NCBI GenBank assembly: GCA_900544905.1
Contig: UQXF01000072.1
Location: 1-18,611 of the forward strand
DNA from: an uncultured Clostridium sp.
GTDB lineage: Bacteria; Bacillota; Clostridia; Lachnospirales; Lachnospiraceae
DNA length: 18,611 bases
Direction of reading: 5' to 3'
The number at the start of each line of letters is the position of its first letter. Within the stretch, counting starts at the first letter, position 1. Shown piece by piece: positions 1 through 6,234 of the stretch. The translations under genes and the position numbers were made by a program. Under the pieces are notes generated by a model. The model did no database searches. It was not told the DNA's origin and worked only from the letters and a program-made list of their open reading frames with translations.

Positions 1-71
1 AACCCTCGCGCCGCTATTAACGACCTACTCCCTTTCCAGGGGAGCCCCTTCAGCCGCTTGGGTACTTCTCC
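1..71 (-). tRNA. tRNA-Ser (anticodon GGA), partial at the window edge
   Basis: Read on the minus strand the gene starts GGAGAAGUACCCAAGCGGCU, a typical bacterial serine tRNA 5' half. The anticodon loop CUGGAAA gives anticodon GGA, decoding UCC and UCU. A long variable arm, expected of class II serine tRNAs, follows the anticodon stem, and the start of the T arm (GCGAGGGUU) is visible. The 3' part of the T arm and the acceptor strand lie outside the window. A36, A37 and A38 are all A, the pattern recognised by the i6A37 enzyme MiaA. It lies 44 bases downstream of a second tRNA-Ser and is probably transcribed with it from the promoter at 242-270. Confidence 0.93.
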
Positions 72-89
72 AAGCTGCAAGTTAATCGC

Positions 90-113
90 GTTCTTAATAT
101 GAAATTTAAGAAC
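90..113 (-). other. Spacer hairpin between the two tRNA-Ser genes
   Basis: The tRNA spacer holds an 8-bp perfect inverted repeat (gttcttaa at 90-97, ttaagaac at 106-113) with an 8-base loop. It is not followed by a U run on the minus strand, so it is not a terminator. The likely role, inferred only, is to structure the dicistronic precursor between the two tRNAs near the processing sites. Confidence 0.45.
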
Positions 114-115
114 AG

Positions 116-201
116 CGGAGAGGGTGGGATTCGAACCCACGCGCCCTTGCGGACAAACGGTTTTCAAGACCGCCTCGTTATGACCACTTCGATACCTCTC
201 C
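116..201 (-). tRNA. tRNA-Ser (anticodon UGA)
   Basis: This is a complete 86-base class II tRNA on the minus strand. The acceptor strands GGAGAGG and CCUCUCC pair, the discriminator base is G, and the T loop has the canonical GGUUCGAAUCC form. The anticodon loop CUUGAAA gives anticodon UGA, decoding UCA and, by wobble, other UCN codons. A long variable arm sits between the anticodon and T arms. The bases after the discriminator read CUG, so the CCA tail is not encoded. Maturation would then need RNase Z (an rnz gene lies at 2637-3554) and CCA-adding enzyme. A36-A37-A38 are all A, as expected of an i6A37 substrate. Confidence 0.97.
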
Positions 202-241
202 GTGCTTTCTGACTTCGTTCTTTCCGTCAGCGACATTGACT

Positions 242-270
242 ATATTAACACTAACTTTTACCTGTGTCAA
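242..270 (-). promoter_or_regulatory. Sigma-A promoter for the tRNA-Ser pair
   Basis: On the minus strand a perfect -35 box TTGACA (265-270) is separated by 17 bases from TAATAT (242-247), a 4-of-6 match to TATAAT. Transcription would start near 235, leaving a leader of about 34 bases before the tRNA at 201. That leader contains a 5-bp inverted repeat (209-213 with 226-230). The -35 box overlaps the last bases of ispD, and the TGA inside TTGACA is the ispD stop codon. Confidence 0.85.
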
Positions 271-968
271 CAACTTTTTTCTAAATTTCCCAAAAAAATT
301 TCAGCCACTAATAAATCCTCTGGTGTTGTAATTTTAATGTTGCGGTAATCCCCCAAAATCACCTTTGTTTTTTGTCCTAAATAGCGTTCCATAATCATAG
401 TATCATCTGTAATATCGATATCCTGTGTCTGCTCCATTTTCCAATAAGCCCTCATAATATTATCATAACAAAAACTCTGGGGTGTCTGAATCTGCCACAA
501 TGTATCACGCGCCGGTGTATCAATTCCTACATTTTCACAATCTACCACCTTAATTGTATCCTTCACCGGCACACCTACTGTACATGCCTTAAATTGCCTG
601 ACTGCTTCTACAGAATGTTCTATCATTTCCACAGTCACACAAGGTCTGGCTGCATCGTGAATCAAAACGTACTCCGTCCCTTCGGCAGCCGCCAGCCCAT
701 TTTTAACAGACCAATACCGTTCTGCTCCGCCTGCTACCACCGCTTTCACCTTATTAATATGATACTTTTTTATAATGGCATTTTCACAGTATATAATATC
801 ATCTTTACCCGTAACTAAAATAATATCATCAACACTACTATCCTGAAATGCCTTTAAAGAATAATACAGAACAGGCTTCCCACACAAATCCACAAACTGC
901 TTCGGAACATCTGAGTGCATCCGGTTTCCCTTTCCCGCTGCTAAAATAATAGCTGTGACCTTCCCCAT
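267..968 (-). CDS. ispD: 2-C-methyl-D-erythritol 4-phosphate cytidylyltransferase
   Basis: This is the third enzyme of the MEP isoprenoid pathway, joining CTP and MEP to make CDP-ME in the cytosol. The 233-residue product has the usual family length. The CTP-binding signature LAAGKGNRM is at residues 9-17, PKQF at 22-25, HDAARP at 104-109, DTPARDTLWQIQTPQSF at 150-166 and KITTPEDL at 212-219. A longer reading frame runs upstream, but the ATG at 968 is chosen because GGGGAG lies 7 bases before it and the family N-terminus begins there. It follows tsaD by 50 bases and is probably cotranscribed. The related TarI-type ribitol-phosphate cytidylyltransferase is an alternative, less likely with this motif set and no teichoic acid neighbours. 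Confidence 0.94.
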   Translation of the reverse strand: MGKVTAIILAAGKGNRMHSDVPKQFVDLCGKPVLYYSLKAFQDSSVDDIILVTGKDDIIYCENAIIKKYHINKVKAVVAGGAERYWSVKNGLAAAEGTEYVLIHDAARPCVTVEMIEHSVEAVRQFKACTVGVPVKDTIKVVDCENVGIDTPARDTLWQIQTPQSFCYDNIMRAYWKMEQTQDIDITDDTMIMERYLGQKTKVILGDYRNIKITTPEDLLVAEIFLGNLEKSC

Positions 969-1018
969 CCTCTTACTCCCCTTTACCATTATATTATCAT
1001 AGACTATTGTAAAGCTGA

Positions 1019-2044
1019 CTACTGTCTTTGTCCAATTTTCAAATTGGGTACCGCATTTAAATCCAAGCCATGGCGAACCCCGTTTTGAAATGCATAATAT
1101 CCCGCCACACCAATCATTGCCGCATTGTCTGTACAAAAAATTGGCGACGGATGATAAAAACGAATCCCTTCCTTATCACAGGCCTGCTGCAGACTTTCCC
1201 GCAAAGACGAGTTGGATGCCACACCACCTGCAATAGCAAGCTTATCCATGCCCATTTCCTTCACCGCAGAAATTGCATGGCTCGTCAAAACATCGATAAC
1301 CGCATATTGGAAGGATGCCGCTACATCGGCTGAATTCACCTCAATCTGCTTCATCTCACACTGGTTTAAATAATTTAGCACAGACGATTTCAAGCCGCTA
1401 AAGCTGAAATCAAATGCATTGTCTTCCACCTTAGCCCTTGGAAATACAATAGCCTCCTTATCTCCTTCTCTTGCGAGCTTATCAATTTTCGGTCCTCCGG
1501 GATAACCAAGACCAATGGCTCTTGCCACTTTGTCAAAAGCTTCACCTGCTGCATCATCCCTTGTTTTTCCTATGATTTCAAATTTGTCATAGTCTAGTAT
1601 TTTTACAAGGTGGGTATGACCTCCTGACACTACCAGACACATAAACGGCGGTTCCAAATCTGGATTTTCTATATAGTTTGCCGCTATATGACCCTCGATA
1701 TGATGTACTCCCACCAAAGGTTTGTTGGCAGCATAAGCAATAGCCTTCGCCTCTGCCACTCCTACAAGCAATGCTCCCACAAGCCCAGGTCCATAAGTTA
1801 CTGCGATGGCATCCACATCCTCCAACTCCATAGAGGCTTTTGAAAGGGCTTCTTTTATAACCTGGTTTATTTTCTCAATATGTTTTCTGGAAGCAATTTC
1901 CGGAACAACGCCACCATATAATTTATGTAGTTCAATCTGAGAAAAAATGATATTCGAGCATACCTCCCTGCCATTTTTAATAACTGCCGCTGCTGTCTCA
2001 TCACAGGAAGATTCAATTCCTAATATATAGATATCCTTTTCCAT
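1019..2044 (-). CDS. tsaD: tRNA N6-threonylcarbamoyltransferase subunit TsaD
   Basis: TsaD transfers the threonylcarbamoyl group from threonylcarbamoyl-AMP to A37 of ANN-decoding tRNAs, working with TsaB and TsaE. The 341 residues match the family length. The start is the classic GIESSCDETAAA (9-20). The metal ligands are visible as H115 and H119 in HIEGH and D306 in FCTDNAAM. The nucleotide-site segment VSGGHTHLV is at 139-147 and GGPKIDKLA at 183-191. Its ATG shares one base with the TAA of the preceding gene (TAATG), a sign of translational coupling. TsaB and TsaE are encoded upstream but separated from tsaD by three genes after rimI. Confidence 0.97.
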   Translation of the reverse strand: MEKDIYILGIESSCDETAAAVIKNGREVCSNIIFSQIELHKLYGGVVPEIASRKHIEKINQVIKEALSKASMELEDVDAIAVTYGPGLVGALLVGVAEAKAIAYAANKPLVGVHHIEGHIAANYIENPDLEPPFMCLVVSGGHTHLVKILDYDKFEIIGKTRDDAAGEAFDKVARAIGLGYPGGPKIDKLAREGDKEAIVFPRAKVEDNAFDFSFSGLKSSVLNYLNQCEMKQIEVNSADVAASFQYAVIDVLTSHAISAVKEMGMDKLAIAGGVASNSSLRESLQQACDKEGIRFYHPSPIFCTDNAAMIGVAGYYAFQNGVRHGLDLNAVPNLKIGQRQ

Positions 2045-2640
2045 TAATCTGTATCTCCTTCATCCTCGGAGGAAGGATTATCCGTCCTTTGCCATCCAAG
2101 TATTTTCCATCTGCCCTCAGAATCTTTTCTTAATATATATTCTTCATCCACAGAAGCAGACGCTGAACTGACTTTAATAACAAGAGAAACTTTTATTTTG
2201 GCATATTCCCTGTCATTTTCTGTGTTATACTGCACCTGGCTGCCCTCTGCCAGTGAAAAGCTGACAAATTTCTGCTTGTTATCCTTATATAACTGCATCT
2301 CATCCTTCAGCCCCTGTAATTGTTTGTCCTCTGCATTAGCTGCCAGTAATTCATCATCAAAGAGCTGACGAATCTGCCGGTTGACTGTAAACAATTCGTC
2401 TTCCGTAAATTTATCATTGTAGGCATTTTTTAAATAGTTAAGGTGAAGCTTTACCGTCTCCCTGACTGTTTTTGGATAGTTATTCACAAAATCGTACTCC
2501 AAAAGCTGCTGGGCTTCTGAACTTTCATCAGCCTCCTTTCTGCTGCTGGCACGATTATTCAAATAGGTATAATAGACCAGCCCTGCTATTACAAGCAGCA
2601 GTACTATGGTAATAAATCCCCTTGTTCCTATTTTTTTCAT
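2044..2640 (-). CDS. Membrane-anchored protein of unknown function
   Basis: I do not recognise a characterised function; it may belong to one of the Lachnospiraceae DUF families (DUF6715 is a guess from memory). The 198-residue product has a short basic N-terminus (MKKIGTRG) and a single hydrophobic helix at about 9-27 with no lipobox cysteine, so an N-in, C-out anchored protein is likely. Next comes a charged, mostly helical region (about 35-125), then a beta-rich segment (about 125-185) ending GRWKILGWQ, and an acidic tail. The C-terminal part resembles the small NTF2-like or Tim44-like folds of secreted Firmicute proteins, by impression only. It overlaps rnz by 4 bases (ATGA) and tsaD by 1 base, so the three are translationally coupled. 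Confidence 0.85.
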   Translation of the reverse strand: MKKIGTRGFITIVLLLVIAGLVYYTYLNNRASSRKEADESSEAQQLLEYDFVNNYPKTVRETVKLHLNYLKNAYNDKFTEDELFTVNRQIRQLFDDELLAANAEDKQLQGLKDEMQLYKDNKQKFVSFSLAEGSQVQYNTENDREYAKIKVSLVIKVSSASASVDEEYILRKDSEGRWKILGWQRTDNPSSEDEGDTD

Positions 2641-3554
2641 AGACCTTCCTCCTCAAACAATAGCGTTGTCGTCCTTCTATCCTTTGCCACAACTGTATTG
2701 GGAAAAATTTTTCTGACCTTATCTTCATATTCCTGGGGGCGCACAAGGGACGGTGAGTAATGCGTAAGCCACATTTCCTTCACATTCGCATCCTTTGCCA
2801 TCTCTGCCGCCTCATAAAATGTCATATGCTTGTATTCTCTTGCCTTCTGCTCTTTGTCAGGCTCTCCGTACATGCCCTCGCATATGAACAAATCGGAATT
2901 TTTTGCATTTTTTACAATGCTTTTTGTAGGACGGGAATCTGTACAATAGGTCAGCTTAATCCCCTTTCTTGCACTGCCCAAAACCATATCCGGGGAAATA
3001 ATCCTCCCCTCCTGCTCTATTGTCTCTCCCTTTTGCAGGCGGCTCCAAAATGATACAGGAATCTGCAATTCCTTTGCCCTGTTTACGTCAAAGCGCCCTG
3101 CCCTGTCAAGCTCTAAGCTATATCCATAACAGGTAATGTTATGATTCACTTTAAATGCATTAATCCGAAGGCCATTAAATGTAAAGCTTTCCTCCTCCTG
3201 TTCCAGTTCAATAAATCGAATCGGAAACGGAAGCTCAGGAGCAATCATTCTCAAGGCATTCACAATTTTCTCCAGCCTTTTCGGTCCTATCATGGTTATA
3301 GGTTCTGTCCGGTCTGCATTCCCCAGGGTGAGCAGCAGCCCAGGCAGTCCGCTTATGTGGTCTGCATGAAAATGCGTAAAACAAATCACGTCAATGGGTT
3401 TTACGCTCCAGCCCTGCTGTTTAATTGAAACCTGTGTGCCTTCACCGCAGTCTATCAGAACATTCATTCCATTATAGCGCACCATCAATGATGTCAATGC
3501 ACGATATGGTAACGGCATCATTCCGCCAGTACCCAGTAAGCATACGTCTATCAT
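2637..3554 (-). CDS. rnz: Ribonuclease Z (tRNA 3' endonuclease)
   Basis: RNase Z is a metallo-beta-lactamase-fold endonuclease that cuts CCA-less tRNA precursors just after the discriminator base. The 305-residue product carries the zinc motif HFHADH at 61-66 in the form FTHFHADHISGLPG, a further ligand H138 in NHN, D206 in YCTDSR, H243, and H265 in LTHYSP. This set is diagnostic of the short bacterial ELAC1-like form. The ATG at 3554 is preferred because GAGGG lies 6 bases upstream; the adjacent TTG at 3557 would add one residue and is less well spaced. It follows the zinc-ribbon gene with a 70-base gap and overlaps the next gene by 4 bases. At least one nearby tRNA lacks an encoded CCA. Confidence 0.95.
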   Translation of the reverse strand: MIDVCLLGTGGMMPLPYRALTSLMVRYNGMNVLIDCGEGTQVSIKQQGWSVKPIDVICFTHFHADHISGLPGLLLTLGNADRTEPITMIGPKRLEKIVNALRMIAPELPFPIRFIELEQEEESFTFNGLRINAFKVNHNITCYGYSLELDRAGRFDVNRAKELQIPVSFWSRLQKGETIEQEGRIISPDMVLGSARKGIKLTYCTDSRPTKSIVKNAKNSDLFICEGMYGEPDKEQKAREYKHMTFYEAAEMAKDANVKEMWLTHYSPSLVRPQEYEDKVRKIFPNTVVAKDRRTTTLLFEEEGL

Positions 3555-3624
3555 CAAATTCCCTCTTTCTAATCTGCTTCAGACACGGATACCAGCTTCT
3601 ATTCACCTACCCCTGTATCCATAC

Positions 3625-3840
3625 TTAAAGCATTTCTGTTGTTTCACTAAATTTGGCAGGAATCACAAACTGTTCCGTCATGATTTCCACACATTCCTCA
3701 CACAAAATAAATTCCTGTGTCCTTCCGTCTTTTTTTGAAAAATATCCCCAGGACTTGCAAACGTGCAAATAATCCTCCTTTGCGATTCCCTTTTCTACCC
3801 GTAATTGTCTTCCACACTTATTACAAACCAAATGTTCCAT
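3625..3840 (-). CDS. Small zinc-ribbon protein, function unknown
   Basis: This is a 71-residue protein not assigned to a named family. Two CxxC knuckles (C6-C9 in CNKC and C47-C50 in CEEC) are about 37 residues apart, which suggests one zinc ribbon; a fifth cysteine is at 32. Between them is an aromatic and charged stretch (YLHVCKSWGYFSKKDG), and the C-terminal tail from about 55 has no clear motif. An ATG at 3852 is in frame, but the ATG at 3840 has GGAGG 5 bases upstream, which decides the start. It sits between rimI and rnz with gaps of 153 and 70 bases. The 153-base gap before it shows no convincing terminator or promoter. Confidence 0.82.
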   Translation of the reverse strand: MEHLVCNKCGRQLRVEKGIAKEDYLHVCKSWGYFSKKDGRTQEFILCEECVEIMTEQFVIPAKFSETTEML

Positions 3841-3993
3841 ATTAGCCTCCATACGTTTCTTCTATCTCAGGTTAAAATTATTGTGACCATCCATTTCCTG
3901 AAAACAGTCTCATCTATGTTCTATGGTAGCCTAATTCGTTTATAAAATCCAGTGGTAATAATTGTTCATTTACAACCCACAGAGCTTTCCGCT

Positions 3994-4446
3994 TTACAAT
4001 AACAGCTTCTCCATAATAATCGCATCCTCCACAGGGTCTTTATAATAATTCCTGCGTTCAGAAAACGCAGTAAATTGATATCTGTTATATAACTCTATAG
4101 CACAATGGTTACTCCGACGTACCTCCAGAAGCATCCGCCGGGCCCCATGCCTGACAGCCTCCTGTATCATCTGTTCCAACAGCATTTTACCAATTCCCCT
4201 TCTGCGATAACCGGGATGAACCGCAATATTTAAAAGCTCCGCTTCATCCACAATTACCATGATGCCTGCAAAGCCTGCAACCCGCCTGTCCTCTGTGCTG
4301 TATGCCACATAAAATATATTATTGTCATAACGCAAGACATCCCGGATACTCTCCAATGACCAGTGCTCCGGAAGGGCTTCCCTGGCAATTTCCGCAACCG
4401 CTTCACAATACCCACTTTGCAGTGGCAATAGCTCTATTTTATTCAT
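3994..4446 (-). CDS. rimI: Ribosomal protein bS18 N-alanine acetyltransferase family protein
   Basis: This is a GNAT-fold N-acetyltransferase of 150 residues. The acetyl-CoA pyrophosphate loop (R/Q-x-x-G-x-G) is R81-R-R-G-I-G86, preceded by the strand LLNIAVHPGY (71-80). The C-terminal family motif N113-x-x-A-I-x-L-Y-x-x-x-x-F125 is present, followed by RNYY. The start at 4446 is supported by AGAGG about 7 bases upstream and by overlap with the end of tsaB (8 bases). RimI fused or adjacent to tsaB is a very common arrangement in Firmicutes. The family acetylates the N-terminal alanine of ribosomal protein S18 in E. coli; the substrate here is inferred. Confidence 0.92.
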   Translation of the reverse strand: MNKIELLPLQSGYCEAVAEIAREALPEHWSLESIRDVLRYDNNIFYVAYSTEDRRVAGFAGIMVIVDEAELLNIAVHPGYRRRGIGKMLLEQMIQEAVRHGARRMLLEVRRSNHCAIELYNRYQFTAFSERRNYYKDPVEDAIIMEKLLL

Positions 4447-5155
4447 TCTTTTCCTCTTTATTTTTCTCCAGACGTTCTCTTTCTGCCTGGGATAAACGCA
4501 GATATTCCGGTTCAAAGGTATCTGCATCCCCATACAACCCCTGCTTCCAGTATTCCAATGCCCGCACTGCAATTGCTGCCGCACGCTGTTTATTTACATG
4601 GGCTGGTGCAAAAGTATGGGGTATCTCTATTTTTGTCTCAATAATCTCTCTATATACAGGAACTCCGTCTCCCAGAAATACAACCTCTTCCCCAATCAGA
4701 TTAAGGGCATTGATTATATCTTCTATGCTGACAGCTGCCTGGTCTTTTACTACCTCCATGTTTCCCTGCCGAAAGCGGTATATTCCGGTATATACCTGAT
4801 TTCTCCTTGCATCCATCAAGGGGCAAACCAAGGCACTACTGCCATAGAGATTCGCTGCCAACCCCTCTACTGTGGGAATCCCAATTACCGGTTTTTTCAG
4901 GGCAAGCCCCAAGCCCTTGACTGTGGCAGAGCCAATCCGCAGACCGGTAAAGGAGCCGGGACCCTTTGCCACCGCAATCGCATCTATACTGTTTAAATCT
5001 GTGTCCGTCATTTTCACTATCTCATCAAGCATAGGCAGTAAAGTCTGTGAATGTGTCTTTTTGTAATTTACAGTATACTCTGCAATCAGGTTTTCATCCT
5101 CGACAATAGCCACAGACGCCACCAAACCCGAACTATCCACTGCTAATATTTTCAT
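4439..5155 (-). CDS. tsaB: t6A synthesis protein TsaB
   Basis: TsaB is the inactive paralogue of TsaD that dimerises with it and is needed for t6A37 formation on ANN-decoding tRNAs. The 238 residues begin MKILAVDSS (1-9), the ASKHA phosphate-1-like segment. THSQTLLPMLDEI is at 34-46, KGPGSFTGLRIG at 64-75, and the GIPTVEGLA segment at 92-100. It lacks the HxxxH metal pair of TsaD, as the family does. The ATG at 5155 has AAGGG upstream and starts 25 bases after the tsaE stop codon; the end overlaps rimI. The C-terminus is highly charged. Confidence 0.96.
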   Translation of the reverse strand: MKILAVDSSGLVASVAIVEDENLIAEYTVNYKKTHSQTLLPMLDEIVKMTDTDLNSIDAIAVAKGPGSFTGLRIGSATVKGLGLALKKPVIGIPTVEGLAANLYGSSALVCPLMDARRNQVYTGIYRFRQGNMEVVKDQAAVSIEDIINALNLIGEEVVFLGDGVPVYREIIETKIEIPHTFAPAHVNKQRAAAIAVRALEYWKQGLYGDADTFEPEYLRLSQAERERLEKNKEEKNE

Positions 5156-5180
5156 CCTTTATCCCTTCTATCTCAATCCA

Positions 5181-5606
5181 CTATCTGTGCTCAATTACAA
5201 TACGTCTATAGTCAAATCCCTTTTGTAAGTCTTTTTCAATAACAATATTTATATAATGCTCCGGCAATATATCAGATATCATATCCGCCCACTCAATCAG
5301 ACAGACTCCCTCTCCATATATCATATCCGAAAAACCAACCTCTTCCATCTCTTCCGAATCTTCAATGCGGTAGACATCAAAATGATAAAGGGGAAGCCTG
5401 CCCTCTTCATACACCTGTACAATGGTAAAGGTAGGACTGTTAACACTCTCTTCTATCCCCAGTCCCTTTGCAAAGCCCTGGGAAAACAATGTCTTTCCTA
5501 CTCCCAAATCGCCAACCAGACACACCACATCTCCTGCACAGGCCTTTTCACCAAGCTTCCTCGCAATATCATATGTATCTTTCGCACTTAAACTATCATA
5601 TTCCAT
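5181..5606 (-). CDS. tsaE: t6A biosynthesis ATPase TsaE
   Basis: TsaE is the P-loop ATPase that resets the TsaB-TsaD complex during t6A synthesis. The 141-residue product has a Walker A GDLGVGKT at 32-39, SPTF at 57-60, YHFDVYR at 74-80 and IEWAD at 104-108, all family signatures. A GTG at 5618 would add four residues, but the ATG at 5606 has GGAG 6 bases upstream and fits family N-termini. It is followed by tsaB after 25 bases and preceded by a YcxB-like gene, giving the common order tsaE-tsaB-rimI. Confidence 0.96.
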   Translation of the reverse strand: MEYDSLSAKDTYDIARKLGEKACAGDVVCLVGDLGVGKTLFSQGFAKGLGIEESVNSPTFTIVQVYEEGRLPLYHFDVYRIEDSEEMEEVGFSDMIYGEGVCLIEWADMISDILPEHYINIVIEKDLQKGFDYRRIVIEHR

Positions 5607-5663
5607 ATTCGTCTCCACTCCGTTTCTCTCTGTTGTCTGTGGCAGCAGCCATATCCAGATACA

Positions 5664-6206
5664 TTATCCCTCCAGCCTGTCTCTGCGTTTTTTTATCCTT
5701 GAGGACAGCCGCACTCCTGTACCCTTCGTATATTCCAGTATGATTGTCTCGGCTTTTTCACACTCCTGCCCTAATGCCTTTTTAGGAAAAACAAAAGCAT
5801 GTATCTTACTGCTGTATATCAGATATTGAGACTTGGTTTCCACAATTTTCATGAGGTTTTCCCATGCAATCGTCTGCTGTGCCTCTCCCTGTGAAACCGT
5901 AATTCCTTCCTGGCTCATTTGATAATTAAGAGGTTTTTGATAAGATTTGTTCCTTTTGACCTGACTTCTCGCCCGAAAGAACAGAGTAACAGGCTCCAGT
6001 ATCAAAAACCATGCCGCCACAAATGTTAACACCGTCTTATCCCGGTCAGTCAGCTCATTAAATGACACAATCAGCATAACCAACGCTGCTATTGAAAGAC
6101 ATACTCCCAGCAGTCCGGAAGCCTTGTGATAACTGTGATACATTGTAAACTTATAAATCTCCATCGGGGTCATCTGCACTGAAAATGCAATCTCATCCTT
6201 TTCCAT
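5664..6206 (-). CDS. YcxB-like membrane protein
   Basis: The 180-residue protein begins with a short beta-like segment (about 5-27, IAFSVQMTPMEIYKFTMYH), followed by two hydrophobic helices (about 31-49 and 58-77). A C-terminal cytosolic domain (about 90-150) has the pattern of YcxB-like proteins: a beta strand with ITVSQGE, then IAWENLMKIVETKSQYLIY and AFVFPKKAL. The tail is basic (SSRIKKRRDR). No biochemical role is established for this family that I can name. It starts 28 bases after tex and has AGAGG at a suitable distance from the ATG. Family assignment rests on layout and C-terminal pattern. Confidence 0.8.
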   Translation of the reverse strand: MEKDEIAFSVQMTPMEIYKFTMYHSYHKASGLLGVCLSIAALVMLIVSFNELTDRDKTVLTFVAAWFLILEPVTLFFRARSQVKRNKSYQKPLNYQMSQEGITVSQGEAQQTIAWENLMKIVETKSQYLIYSSKIHAFVFPKKALGQECEKAETIILEYTKGTGVRLSSRIKKRRDRLEG

Positions 6207-6234
6207 AGCTCTTGCCTCTTTTCTAAACTCATAT

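Noticed and set aside
969..1018. Possible promoter before ispD (TTTACA with a downstream TATAAT)
   Set aside because: The two boxes are only about 14 bases apart, and ispD is most simply explained as the last gene of the tsaD operon.
969..1136. N-terminal extension of ispD into tsaD
   Set aside because: The 56 extra residues overlap the tsaD 3' end in another frame, and the ATG at 968 has the better ribosome binding site and matches family N-termini.
3841..3993. Regulatory RNA or promoter in the gap between rimI and the zinc-ribbon gene
   Set aside because: Only weak box-like sequences and no stable hairpin or riboswitch-like core could be seen; a 9-codon ATG frame there has no ribosome binding site.
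4447..4584. N-terminal extension of rimI into tsaB
   Set aside because: The extension is the tsaB C-terminus in another frame; GNAT homology starts at the ATG at 4446.
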